A stretch of 22,187 nt of DNA from Candidatus Scybalocola fimicaballi (GCA_002317115.1 DCIP01000131.1:1-22187); one strand, 5' to 3'. Positions 1-7,124 are shown, counted from the stretch's first letter. Translations and numbers: made by a program. Notes: generated from the sequence alone by a model not told the origin.

Positions 1-161
1 TTATTGTCTCTATCCACGCCATCACCTGGGAAGACCGTGGAGGCGAAGCCATCCGCCTGGGTGTGGTTACGGCAACGACAACCACGCCTTCGGGCACCTA
101 CTATACGGTGACAGAGAACGGCGTGATAGCCGAGAGCCGTGATGGCGGGCGTAATCAGTAA
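1..161 (+). CDS. C-terminal fragment of an unidentified protein (5' truncated by window edge)
   Basis: An open frame runs from base 3 to a TAA at 159-161 and gives about 52 residues. It ends ...TENGVIAESRDGGRNQ and contains a Thr-rich stretch (TATTTTPSGTYY). The start lies outside the window. The codons favour G and C at third positions (GGC, CGC, ACC, CTG), so the fragment looks clearly more GC-rich than the AT-rich DNA that follows. That, together with the smooth residue composition, suggests a real gene end rather than chance. I do not recognise the family. The alternating hydrophobic and Thr/Gly-rich pattern is compatible with a beta-rich extracellular domain, but this is only an impression. 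Confidence 0.6.
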   Translation, partial: IVSIHAITWEDRGGEAIRLGVVTATTTTPSGTYYTVTENGVIAESRDGGRNQ

Positions 162-212
162 ATAATTAGAAGTTATTATTAAATTGAAACATAGATATAT
201 ACAAATATTGCC

Positions 213-254
213 GTAAACACCCAACTTCAAAAAATTATCTAGTTGGATGTTTAC
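213..254. repeat. Long imperfect palindrome (14-bp arms, 14-nt loop)
   Basis: The arm GTAAACACCCAACT at 213-226 pairs with AGTTGGATGTTTAC at 241-254, with one mismatch that can pair as G-U in RNA. The loop is A-rich (227-240). It lies between the GC-rich gene tail and the lipoprotein promoter. No T-run follows on the plus strand, so it is not a textbook intrinsic terminator. A diverged copy of the left half, in opposite orientation, is found at about 1226-1253. Confidence 0.7.
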
Positions 255-282
255 TCAACTATTAAATAATTATACTAAACGA

Positions 283-312
283 TTGTGGTTTTCTAAATAT
301 AATTTATATTTG
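283..312 (+). promoter_or_regulatory. Bacteroides-type promoter for the lipoprotein gene
   Basis: TATATTTG at 305-312 matches the -7 consensus TAnnTTTG. A TTG at 283-285 lies 19 bp upstream, the usual place for the -33 element. The expected transcript start is near 319, which leaves a leader of about 25 nt before the ATG at 344. Confidence 0.6.
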
Positions 313-343
313 CTTATTATTAATATAATTTGTATTTTAACCA

Positions 344-1051
344 ATGGATTACAAGAATTGCTTAAAAAAAGTAATGTTGTTATTAATGACATCTGCAGCG
401 TTGTTTTCTGCAGGTTGTAACGACGACGATGATGACACTCCTTCAAATGGAACTGGCAACGAAAAATTGCAGGTAAGCATTAAAAATCTATCCGGTTTAT
501 GGATAGAAGTTGACAGCGTTGATACCGAGTTAACTCCAGATCTCAAGAATGCTGGCTGCAGATCTATCTATTTTTCTGAAGGGGAATGTTTCCGCATGAA
601 GACGAAAGACGGAGAGATACTTCCACTCGGATACAGCACATATTGCATTGATTCCGATAAGACGGAAGAAAATCTTCCGTTTATTTTCAGAAACGAAAAT
701 GGCCAAATGAGGGAGACCGTCAAGGCTACTGATTTTGTTTCGAATGAAACGGTGTTAAAATATAGGTTGATGGAATTCTATGATTTTAAAGCCGATACTG
801 CATTGTTTGTATATAACGAATTAACGGAACATTCGTGCGAGATTAATAAAGACGGGTTTACCTATACACCATTAAATTTAGTGTGGATGGAGTCTACTTA
901 TATTTGCGCCCGTGAAATAGAAGCTGAAAGAAAGATAACTGTAAAGTTTATTGATGAAGATACAGTCATGATTGGTGATGGGGGTATTGAATCTTTGTAT
1001 AAACGCGTGAAGAACATCAATTATAAGATGTCCCTTATTGAGCGCACATGA
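344..1051 (+). CDS. Predicted SpII lipoprotein of unknown function
   Basis: The product is 235 aa. The N-terminus is a classical lipoprotein signal: positive n-region (KNCLKK), hydrophobic core, and a lipobox LFSAGC with Cys25 as the predicted lipidated residue. An Asp run (NDDDDDTP) follows. In Bacteroidota, acidic residues right after the lipidated Cys are part of the lipoprotein export signal, so surface exposure is plausible. The remainder shows no domain I recognise. It is mixed charged/aromatic and contains the motif GLWIEVDSVD near residue 52. A methionine at position 11 could also act as start without losing the signal. The gene stands alone, with its own promoter and a strong terminator. 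It is flanked by inverted copies of a short repeat, which suggests it may have moved as a cassette. Confidence 0.8.
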   Translation: MDYKNCLKKVMLLLMTSAALFSAGCNDDDDDTPSNGTGNEKLQVSIKNLSGLWIEVDSVDTELTPDLKNAGCRSIYFSEGECFRMKTKDGEILPLGYSTYCIDSDKTEENLPFIFRNENGQMRETVKATDFVSNETVLKYRLMEFYDFKADTALFVYNELTEHSCEINKDGFTYTPLNLVWMESTYICAREIEAERKITVKFIDEDTVMIGDGGIESLYKRVKNINYKMSLIERT

Positions 1052-1077
1052 TATCCTTACCAGTAAAGTTGTAATAC

Positions 1078-1120
1078 AATCCCTAAAGTTCTTGCTCAAC
1101 TTTAGGGATTCTTTTTTTTT
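1078..1120 (+). terminator. Intrinsic terminator of the lipoprotein gene
   Basis: A perfect 13-bp stem (1078-1090 with 1098-1110, AATCCCTAAAGTT arm) encloses a 7-nt loop and is followed by nine T residues at 1112-1120. It lies 26 bp after the stop codon at 1051. Confidence 0.92.
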
Positions 1121-1138
1121 CGTATATGATTATTTGTT

Positions 1139-1249
1139 TTATTTGAATAGATACTCAAAATGAAACCCTTCAATTGTCCAATCTCCCTCCAACTCTTCAT
1201 GGGTAAGTGAGCAAAGATAACAACATAATATTTTTTCGAAGTTGGATGC
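1139..1249 (-). pseudogene. Possible gene remnant (open minus-strand fragment, no start codon)
   Basis: On the minus strand a 36-codon open stretch lies between stops at 1250-1252 and 1139-1141. It reads protein-like at its end (SLTHEELEGDWTIEGFHF, then EYLFK and a stop) but has no ATG, and its upstream end coincides with the repeat copy at 1226-1253. It could be the 3' end of a decayed gene. It could equally be chance in AT-rich DNA, because 36 codons is short. I do not recognise the family. Confidence 0.22.
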
Positions 1250-1253
1250 TTAC
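1226..1253 (-). repeat. Diverged inverted copy of the repeat at 213-238
   Basis: Read on the minus strand from 1253 inward, GTAAGCATCCAACTTCG followed by an A-run and a TTAT matches the plus-strand sequence starting at 213 (GTAAACACCCAACTTC plus A-run and TTAT). There are two substitutions in 16 bases, then small indels. The two copies face each other across the lipoprotein gene, about 1.04 kb end to end. Confidence 0.6.
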
Positions 1254-1387
1254 TATCCTTTTACTTTCAATGTGGTAGGATACTATTTGATTCCTAATTC
1301 ATTCAAAGTAATCGTAATTTGTTTTATATAGTGTGTAAACATCTATTTTAATATTTTCAGCCCTTAACAATCCTTATAATTGACAAT

Positions 1388-1420
1388 AAAAAGGGGATTC
1401 ATGAACAATCATGAATCCCC
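1388..1420 (-). terminator. Intrinsic terminator of the DUF1573 gene
   Basis: A perfect 12-bp stem (GGGGATTCATGA, 1393-1404 with 1409-1420) has a 4-nt loop. On the minus strand it is followed by five T residues (A-run 1388-1392 on the plus strand). It lies 27 bp beyond the stop of the gene at 1448. Confidence 0.9.
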
Positions 1421-1447
1421 TCTGTTTAATTCGTTATATACAAACTC

Positions 1448-1843
1448 TTATAAGTCCTCTCCTGCTGGAGCTTTCTTTCCGTTAGAAACCTCACCCTTGA
1501 TAGTAAGTTTTGTCTCGCCAGCGTTAGACTTAACTGTGATTGTCTTGTTGAATGCACCTGGACGACCTGTAGCGTTGTAAGTTGCCTTGACAACACCTGT
1601 CTTTCCTGGAGCGACAGGAGTCTTAGTCCACTCTGGAGTTGTGCAGCCACAACTAGCCTTTACTTCCTGTAGTACCAATGGCGAATCACCTGTGTTAGTG
1701 AACTTGAACTCGCAAGTCACCTTGCCTTTCGACTCATCAAATGTGCCAAAGTTGTGTACTATTTCATCGAACTTTATACCAGCAGCAGCGAATGAAACAG
1801 CCGCCATCAAAGCTGTGCATAAAGTAATAATAAGTCTTTTCAT
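1448..1843 (-). CDS. DUF1573 family secreted protein
   Basis: The product is 131 aa, a small exported Ig-like-fold protein of the DUF1573 family, which is common in Bacteroidota and has no settled function. Residues 1-20 form a Sec signal peptide (MKRLIITLCTALMAAVSFAAA). The mature part shows the family signatures: VHNFGTFDESKG with FKFTNTGDSPLVL after it, then the conserved Cys motif KASCGCTTPEW near residues 63-73, and a C-terminal beta-strand set ending TLTIKGEV-like. Length is typical for a single-domain member. A promoter lies just upstream and a terminator just downstream, so the gene is probably transcribed alone. Confidence 0.92.
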   Translation of the reverse strand: MKRLIITLCTALMAAVSFAAAGIKFDEIVHNFGTFDESKGKVTCEFKFTNTGDSPLVLQEVKASCGCTTPEWTKTPVAPGKTGVVKATYNATGRPGAFNKTITVKSNAGETKLTIKGEVSNGKKAPAGEDL

Positions 1844-1888
1844 TGTCCTATTACATTAAATGTTAATACCCTTTGTTGTTCTTTTCTG

Positions 1889-1919
1889 CAAATATAATAG
1901 TCTTTTGTCCTTATAGCAA
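1889..1919 (-). promoter_or_regulatory. Bacteroides-type promoter for the DUF1573 gene
   Basis: On the minus strand TATATTTG (1889-1896) is preceded by a TTG (1917-1919) at a spacing of 20 bp, which fits the -33/-7 arrangement. The ATG at 1843 lies about 45 bp downstream of the -7 box. Confidence 0.6.
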
Positions 1920-2030
1920 GCAATCAAACTATAAAATCCTCGTTTTCTAACATTTTTTAAACATTGAAAGACTTAATTTCTTACTTTGTTGTATTAAACA
2001 TGTTTTTTCAGCAGAAATGTCGAAATATAA

Positions 2031-2060
2031 ATAAAAAAGAGACGCAATTGCTTGCGTCTC
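2031..2060 (-). terminator. Intrinsic terminator downstream of the tRNA gene
   Basis: The stem GAGACGCAA / TTGCGTCTC (2039-2047 with 2052-2060) has a short loop. On the minus strand six T residues follow (A-run 2033-2038). It starts 14 bp after the tRNA 3' end. Confidence 0.88.
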
Positions 2061-2074
2061 CTTTGATTCGTGGG

Positions 2075-2148
2075 TGGGCCCAACTGGGCTTGAACCAGTG
2101 ACCCACGGGTTATGAGTCCGTTGCTCTAACCAACTGAGCTATAGGCCC
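2075..2148 (-). tRNA. tRNA with CAU anticodon, probably tRNA-Ile2 (lysidine-modified), otherwise elongator tRNA-Met
   Basis: A full 74-nt cloverleaf can be folded: acceptor GGGCCTA/TGGGCCC, D-stem GCTC/GAGC, T-stem ACTGG/CCAGT with loop TTCAAGC, and discriminator A. The anticodon CAT is at 2112-2114. Two families share this anticodon outside the initiator. Acceptor pairs C4-G69 and C5-G68 are present; these are known positive determinants for the lysidine synthetase TilS in E. coli tRNA-Ile2, and the T-arm also resembles Ile2. That makes Ile2 more likely than elongator Met. The anticodon stem has an A31-C39 mismatch next to the loop. The CCA end is not exactly encoded, since the DNA reads ACCCA after the acceptor stem. 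Confidence 0.93.
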
Positions 2149-2271
2149 GAAACCGACTAATGAAAGTCAGTTTTTGAAATCGAGTGCAAAATTAGAGAAT
2201 TTTTGTTTCAAAACCAAATTTTTCTCTTCTTTTGTTAATTTTTATTTTGCTGTACAGACGTGTATTTTGTT

Positions 2272-2300
2272 AGAGAGACGTGGCACGCCACGTCTCTACT
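2272..2300. repeat. REP-like GC-rich palindrome downstream of ychF
   Basis: AGAGACGTGG and CCACGTCTCT (2274-2297, 4-nt centre CACG) form a perfect palindrome 14 bp after the ychF stop. Read on the minus strand it begins GTAGAGACG, as does the palindrome at 4226-4254. No T-run follows on the minus strand, so it is not a standard terminator, although it could protect the mRNA 3' end. Confidence 0.75.
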
Positions 2301-2313
2301 TGATTATTCGTTA

Positions 2314-3414
2314 TTATACGTTGAATCTAAAGTGCATCAAATCACCGTCCTGGCAAACGTAATCTTTTCCTTCGATGGAAATCTTACCTGCCTCACGACA
2401 TGCAGCCTCGCTTCCAAGAGTAACGAAATCATCGTACTTGATAACCTCAGCACGGATGAATCCTTTCTCGAAGTCTGAGTGGATGATTCCGGCACACTGT
2501 GGAGCCTTAGATCCACGGATGAATGTCCATGCTCTTACCTCCTGTACTCCGGCTGTGAAGTATGTCTGTAGATCCAAAAGCTTGTATGCCGACTTGATCA
2601 AACGTACAACACCAGACTCTTTCAATCCTGCTGCCTCAAGGAACTCTTGTCTCTCCTCGAATGTCTCAAGCTCGTTGATGTCTGCCTCTGTTGCTGCTGC
2701 TACGATAAGCATCTCTGCGTTCTCTTCTTTGATAGCCTCCTTAACAGCCTCTGTATACTTATTTCCTGTCACTGCACTTGCCTCGTCGACATTGCAGACA
2801 TACATGACTGGCTTTGTTGTTAGAAGATAAAGGTCTTTTACCAACTCCTTCTCCTCTTTAGTAAGCTCTGTTGCTCTTGCTGATTTTCCCTCAAGCAATG
2901 TGGCTCTATATTTCTCAAGCACATCACATGTTGCCTTTGCTACCTTGTCGCCACCTGTCTGAGCCTGCTTCTTAAGCTTTGTCAAACGGCTCTCTACTGT
3001 CTCAAGGTCCTTTAGCTGTAGCTCTGTGTCGATAATCTCCTTATCACGCACCGGATTCACACTTCCGTCGACGTGAGTCACATTCTCATTGTCGAAGCAA
3101 CGCAATACGTGTAGAATGGCGTCTGTCTCACGGATGTTTGCCAAAAACTTGTTTCCAAGTCCTTCTCCCTTGCTTGCTCCCTTTACCAATCCGGCGATAT
3201 CTACGATCTCAACAGTTGTAGGGACTACACGCTGTGGGTGAACAAGGTTTTCCAAAGTCACCAAACGATCATCTGGCACAGTAATGACGCCGACGTTAGG
3301 TTCGATAGTACAGAATGGAAAGTTTGCTGCCTGCGCCTTTGCGTTCGACAAGCAGTTGAAAAGTGTCGATTTGCCTACGTTTGGCAAGCCGACAATACCG
3401 CATTGAAGTGCCAT
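2314..3414 (-). CDS. ychF: Redox-regulated ATPase YchF (OBG-family)
   Basis: The product is 366 aa, the normal length for YchF/OLA1, a cytoplasmic P-loop NTPase of the Obg family that prefers ATP, binds ribosomes and is linked to stress responses. The P-loop GLPNVGKST spans residues 9-17. The G3 motif [17 protein letters not shown] starts at residue 72. The altered G4 motif NVDE at 208-211 replaces NKxD and is typical of YchF's loss of GTP specificity. A TGS domain occupies roughly residues 280-364 and ends with the conserved [11 protein letters not shown]. The gene stands alone on the minus strand, divergent from the HAD hydrolase gene, with a -7 box in the shared spacer and a palindrome right after the stop. 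Confidence 0.98.
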   Translation of the reverse strand: MALQCGIVGLPNVGKSTLFNCLSNAKAQAANFPFCTIEPNVGVITVPDDRLVTLENLVHPQRVVPTTVEIVDIAGLVKGASKGEGLGNKFLANIRETDAILHVLRCFDNENVTHVDGSVNPVRDKEIIDTELQLKDLETVESRLTKLKKQAQTGGDKVAKATCDVLEKYRATLLEGKSARATELTKEEKELVKDLYLLTTKPVMYVCNVDEASAVTGNKYTEAVKEAIKEENAEMLIVAAATEADINELETFEERQEFLEAAGLKESGVVRLIKSAYKLLDLQTYFTAGVQEVRAWTFIRGSKAPQCAGIIHSDFEKGFIRAEVIKYDDFVTLGSEAACREAGKISIEGKDYVCQDGDLMHFRFNV

Positions 3415-3452
3415 TTTTATATAATCTTTTTAGTTTTTTACGAAATTTTTCA

Positions 3453-3460
3453 CAAAAGTA
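3453..3460 (-). promoter_or_regulatory. Probable -7 box for ychF
   Basis: TACTTTTG on the minus strand matches TAnnTTTG, about 38 bp before the ychF ATG. The -33 position reads TTT rather than TTG, so the upstream half is weak. Confidence 0.45.
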
Positions 3461-3475
3461 ATCAAAATTGTCGAT

Positions 3476-3506
3476 TTGCGAAAATGTGGGGATAATTATA
3501 AATTTG
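3476..3506 (+). promoter_or_regulatory. Bacteroides-type promoter for the HAD hydrolase gene
   Basis: TAAATTTG at 3499-3506 matches the -7 consensus and a TTG at 3476-3478 lies exactly 20 bp upstream. The predicted leader to the ATG at 3568 is about 55 nt. Confidence 0.6.
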
Positions 3507-3567
3507 CAGAATAAAAGAGACTCTTTATTTAAGACGTGACATTGTCCACGTTTCACATTACAAAAAT

Positions 3568-4224
3568 ATGAATATATCAGATCATAAGGTCTTTGTTTTC
3601 GACCTCGGAATGGTGCTTGTGAGCCTTTATCGCAAGGAGTGTATAGAGAATTTCCGTAAACTCGGAATAGAGGATGCGGCTGCGATGATTGGAAACTGTT
3701 CGCAGGATGGACCTTTCGGAGCTTTGGAGTATGGCTTGGTTTCTGTGGAGAAATTCTGCGATGAATTGGCTGCTTTGTCGAGCAAACAGATTTCAGGAAA
3801 GGATATTGTCGACGCGTGGAATTCGATGATTGGTGAGACTCCCGTCGACTTGCTAAATATGATTTATCGCCTTCGTCACGAATATGGCAAGACGGTGTGT
3901 ATGCTCAGCAACGTCAACCAACCGCATATTGACAATGTTATGGAGAATCATTTCCGTCAGGTTGCGGGACGTGATATCCATGATTATTTTGAAGCCCTTT
4001 ACCTTTCTCATGAGCTTCACATGAAAAAGCCTGAAGCACGAATTTTTGAGGCAGTGGGGCAGAGTATTAAAGATAAATTTGGATTCAGTGGTAAGGATAT
4101 CATCTTTTTCGACGATAGCCAGGATAATGTGAATATGGCAATCAAATATGGATGGGATAGCATCGTGATCGCAAATACTGATGAGACGATGAAAATGCTG
4201 GATGAAATGCTAAAATCTAAATAA
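3568..4224 (+). CDS. HAD-superfamily hydrolase (HAD-IA-like phosphatase)
   Basis: The product is 218 aa, a soluble haloacid-dehalogenase fold hydrolase. Four motifs are visible: motif I FDLGMVL with the nucleophile Asp12, motif II MLSN with Ser114, motif III MKKPEARIF with Lys153/154, and motif IV IIFFDDSQDN with Asp182 and Asp183. In motif I the usual second Asp is Gly14, as in the FDLGGVL-type subgroup of HAD proteins (the YihX-like phosphatases, for example). A helical cap lies between motifs I and II. The substrate cannot be read from sequence; a small phosphorylated metabolite is likely. It is convergent with the helicase gene, with only a palindrome between them. Confidence 0.9.
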   Translation: MNISDHKVFVFDLGMVLVSLYRKECIENFRKLGIEDAAAMIGNCSQDGPFGALEYGLVSVEKFCDELAALSSKQISGKDIVDAWNSMIGETPVDLLNMIYRLRHEYGKTVCMLSNVNQPHIDNVMENHFRQVAGRDIHDYFEALYLSHELHMKKPEARIFEAVGQSIKDKFGFSGKDIIFFDDSQDNVNMAIKYGWDSIVIANTDETMKMLDEMLKSK

Positions 4225-4225
4225 T

Positions 4226-4254
4226 GTAAAGACGGGGACATGCCCCGTCTCTAC
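4226..4254. repeat. REP-like GC-rich palindrome downstream of the helicase gene
   Basis: The arms (4226-4237 with 4243-4254) form a 12-bp stem with one mismatch; the core is AGACGGGG / CCCCGTCT around the centre ACATG. On the minus strand it begins GTAGAGACG, as the palindrome at 2272-2300 does, and it lies 3 bp beyond the helicase stop. The opposing HAD gene ends 1 bp before it, so it fills the whole convergent spacer. Confidence 0.75.
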
Positions 4255-4257
4255 TGA

Positions 4258-7047
4258 TTATTCTTCTTCTTGGAATTTCTTCCAAGCAATCTTGACCTTT
4301 TCACGAGAGTAGGATAGAGGCACAGATTCTGTCATGCGGACAAACTGGTTCTCTTCCGGAAGTTTTTCAAAAATCTTCTTCATTTTTTTGTACTCACTCT
4401 CTTTCAAGACATCTTCTTCTTTAATCATCCCTTTCTCCACGAACTGAGCGATGTCGTCGGCAACAACTGCAGGCGGTTCTTTCAAACGTGTTGCGATATC
4501 GAAAAGTGACATGTTGTCGGAATAGAGTGTCTTGGCTGTATTTTTTCGTTCGTTTGCCGACATTCTGTTGCCGAAACTTTTATCTTTCTCTTTGCTTTTC
4601 CAGTAGTAGTATATGTCGACGATAGGCATTGAGACTCTTACGTCAACCTCTTTACGCAACTCCTCAATAGAGATATCGGTCTTTTTCTGCAACACTTTGT
4701 CAATCATATTGAGATGAGATGTCTTGAGAACATCTTCTGCTTTGATTTCGCCGTTGTAAACCAACTTTGTCAGGTGGTTCTCAATGGTGTTGAGTGTAAG
4801 AGATCTTTCCTCAGCAATCTCTTGTGGGGTCTTGCCTTCTTTGAAAAGATTTAGTGTTTTGTGGTAAGTGTCATTCTCAGACGATTTTGGAGAGCTTGAT
4901 GATTTGGATTTCTTCGACGATGCTTTAGCCATCAACTCTTTTTCCTCGTCTGTCAACTTGTCGTCTCTCTTGTCTGCGATGAATTTGCGTACAATATTGA
5001 CGATTTCATCGCCATATTTGGAGATTCTTTTGCTTCCAAGACCAGGAATCGTCTTCATGTCATCGGTGCTCTTAGGCAGACGTGCGGCAATCTCCTGCAG
5101 AGTCTTCATGCTCATCACGTAGGCAAGCGGACCACCGTCGGCTTTAGCTGATCTCCATTCTATCAGACGGTATTGAAGCACTGGATCGACGCCAGCTACA
5201 GTCATATCTGCTTTAGCACGTTCAAGTTTACCCATCTCAATATCCAAAGTGGCTTTGGCACGTGCCTCAAGGAAGGCGGTAGTGGAGAATGGCTGCTCTT
5301 TAAAGGCGGAAAGCAATGCAGTCTTGATGCGAACAAGCTTTACGAATTCAGCAGTATGTGAGTTGTATGCGTCTTGCACTGATTGGTTGTCGATCTCAAT
5401 ATCTTCGTTGTAGATGTCGATGTCTATATCAGCAAGCTTGTCAAGGAAATAACCCACAGCTGCTTTGATTCTTTTTTGTAGAAATTCATCTGTGAAGATA
5501 TCGGTCGCCGCGTCGACTAATCCTGTATATTGATTTCTGAACTTGTTGGCGACGTCGATTAAATCTGAAGTCATTGAATAAAATTCCGAACTCACCAAAT
5601 CGCAGAGTTTTGGCATCAGTTTGTTCAATGGATTGCCAGTCTGAGCCATACTGAAAACTCTCTCAAAGACCTTATGCATCTCGGTGAAGTCGAACATCTC
5701 GTTGAGAAGGACGACCATATAACGCTTTTGGAGCTGAGGCATGACCTCTTCAATATTGGCTGCACGTTCACCTTCATACTGCATATAACGGGTGACATTG
5801 AGATCGGTGATGATTGATTCCAACTTGATCGGTGATTTTAGCACCATTCCATCGAGACTTTTGCATCGGCTCAATGCTACATACACCTGTCCGTGAGAGA
5901 AGGACGACATTGCGTCGATAATGGCTCTGTCGAAAGTTAGACCTTGACTCTTATGGATTGTAATTGCCCAGGCAAGACGGAGTGGAAACTGTGAGAAAGA
6001 GCCTACCACATCCTCGTATTGTTCTTTCGTATCCTTATCGATACGAGTTTCTGTGTTTTCCCACGTCTCACGTTCAGCCACAATAGGATTCAGATCTTCC
6101 TTGCATTTTACAGTGATTTTATGCTCGGAAAGATCTGTAATTATACCGATTTTGCCATTATAGTAGTTCGCTTCCCTGTTGTTGCGGGTAAACATTACCT
6201 GAGCACCAATCTTTAGCTCAAGCGATGGCTCCACGGGATACATTGCCTCTGGGAATTTGTCTTTTATTATAGCATCGTAGATATTAGAGGTTTCTGCCAA
6301 CTCATTCAGTTTCTTCTCGTTGAAAGCGTCAGCTATTCTGTTGTGCGTAGTAAGAAATATCTCCCCCTCTTTAGGCTCATATTCAGGCAAGTAGTGTTTG
6401 TTCAACTCGTTGAGCGACTCCATAGAGAGATGGTTGTTGCGCACCTCGTTCAATATACCGATGAATTTCTCGTCAGCTTGACGGTAAATCTTCTTTAATT
6501 CGATAGTGACGTACGACGACTGTTGCAATGCCTTGCTGCTGAAGAAGAAAGGAGTGGCGTAATGCTTTTGCATGATAGCCCACTCTTCGTCTCTGACTAC
6601 AGGAGGCAACTGTTGCAAATCTCCGATGAAAAGACATTGCACGCCGCCAAACGGAGCGTATTTCTGCCTGCGGTATTCTCTCAATCTATCGTCGATAGCG
6701 TCAAGCAAGTCGGCTCGTACCATACTGATCTCGTCGATAACAAGCAAGTCGATAGTGCGGAATATGTTGATCTTCTCCTTTTTTATCTGTCCAGACTCTT
6801 TCGCATACTCAGGCAGGAAAGGAGTGAACGGGAGCTGAAAAAACGAATGGATCGTCTGCCCTTTTGCGTTGATTGCAGCCACACCTGTAGGGGCAAGCAC
6901 AACCATACGTTTGGCAGTCTGCGTCCTTAGCAGATTAAGAAAGGTAGTTTTGCCAGTGCCGGCATTACCTGTTAGGAAAACATTTTCATTGGTTGTCTCA
7001 ATCAGCTTCTTAGCCAATTGCATCTCTTTGTTAATCTCGATTGCCAT
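4258..7047 (-). CDS. Pif1/RecD-like SF1B DNA helicase with HRDC and helix-turn-helix domains
   Basis: The product is 929 aa. The N-terminal half is a superfamily 1B helicase: Walker A GNAGTGKTT (27-35), motif Ia LAPTGVAAINAKGQTIHSFF (51-70), Walker B VIDEISMV with Asp105/Glu106, motif III GDLQQLPPV (142-150), and motifs V/VI AITIHKSQGLTFDRA and VALSRCKS (361-396). This pattern is Pif1-like. An HRDC nucleic-acid-binding domain follows at roughly 623-693 (contains IPGLGSKRISKYG). A Ser/Lys-rich linker at about 708-725 leads to a helicase-associated helix-turn-helix (TPQEIAEERSLTLNTIENHL, from about 740) and a second HTH-like repeat near the end. It probably unwinds structured DNA in replication or repair. 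The lpxL-like gene ends 64 bp upstream, so co-transcription is possible. Confidence 0.93.
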   Translation of the reverse strand: MAIEINKEMQLAKKLIETTNENVFLTGNAGTGKTTFLNLLRTQTAKRMVVLAPTGVAAINAKGQTIHSFFQLPFTPFLPEYAKESGQIKKEKINIFRTIDLLVIDEISMVRADLLDAIDDRLREYRRQKYAPFGGVQCLFIGDLQQLPPVVRDEEWAIMQKHYATPFFFSSKALQQSSYVTIELKKIYRQADEKFIGILNEVRNNHLSMESLNELNKHYLPEYEPKEGEIFLTTHNRIADAFNEKKLNELAETSNIYDAIIKDKFPEAMYPVEPSLELKIGAQVMFTRNNREANYYNGKIGIITDLSEHKITVKCKEDLNPIVAERETWENTETRIDKDTKEQYEDVVGSFSQFPLRLAWAITIHKSQGLTFDRAIIDAMSSFSHGQVYVALSRCKSLDGMVLKSPIKLESIITDLNVTRYMQYEGERAANIEEVMPQLQKRYMVVLLNEMFDFTEMHKVFERVFSMAQTGNPLNKLMPKLCDLVSSEFYSMTSDLIDVANKFRNQYTGLVDAATDIFTDEFLQKRIKAAVGYFLDKLADIDIDIYNEDIEIDNQSVQDAYNSHTAEFVKLVRIKTALLSAFKEQPFSTTAFLEARAKATLDIEMGKLERAKADMTVAGVDPVLQYRLIEWRSAKADGGPLAYVMSMKTLQEIAARLPKSTDDMKTIPGLGSKRISKYGDEIVNIVRKFIADKRDDKLTDEEKELMAKASSKKSKSSSSPKSSENDTYHKTLNLFKEGKTPQEIAEERSLTLNTIENHLTKLVYNGEIKAEDVLKTSHLNMIDKVLQKKTDISIEELRKEVDVRVSMPIVDIYYYWKSKEKDKSFGNRMSANERKNTAKTLYSDNMSLFDIATRLKEPPAVVADDIAQFVEKGMIKEEDVLKESEYKKMKKIFEKLPEENQFVRMTESVPLSYSREKVKIAWKKFQEEE

Positions 7048-7103
7048 AATCTGTTTTTTTTGACCGTTACTAAGTCATTTTTTATTTATATTATTAATAT
7101 GTA

Positions 7104-7124
7104 TTTAGCATTTAGCATTTAGCA
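7104..7124. repeat. Three tandem copies of a 7-bp unit over a stop codon
   Basis: TTTAGCA occurs three times head to tail. On the minus strand this is TGCTAAA, and the array covers the last codons and the TAA of the acyltransferase gene. Confidence 0.85.

Larger units (their letters stand above)
1121..1387. other. AT-rich gene-free stretch between two terminators
   Basis: This spacer separates the terminator of the lipoprotein gene from that of the DUF1573 gene. I see no complete gene in it. It contains the possible remnant at 1139-1249, a minus-strand TATCTTTG at 1212-1219 that matches the -7 consensus but has no obvious gene behind it, and the repeat copy at 1226-1253. Confidence 0.6.

Noticed and set aside
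1212..1219. A minus-strand TATCTTTG as promoter of a small gene downstream
   Set aside because: It matches the -7 consensus, but the only ATG frame that follows (about 32 codons, through the opposing terminator) is not protein-like.
2281..2297. TGGCAC near the ychF palindrome as a sigma-54 promoter
   Set aside because: The required TTGC element is not at the right distance and the sequence is explained by the palindrome.
2375..2830. A 151-codon open frame antisense to ychF
   Set aside because: It is fully explained as a shadow of the conserved ychF coding sequence; Ser/Ala-rich composition is an artefact of the opposite strand.
6523..6930. A 135-codon open frame antisense to the helicase gene
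   Set aside because: It runs opposite conserved helicase motifs, has no coherent composition and no promoter.
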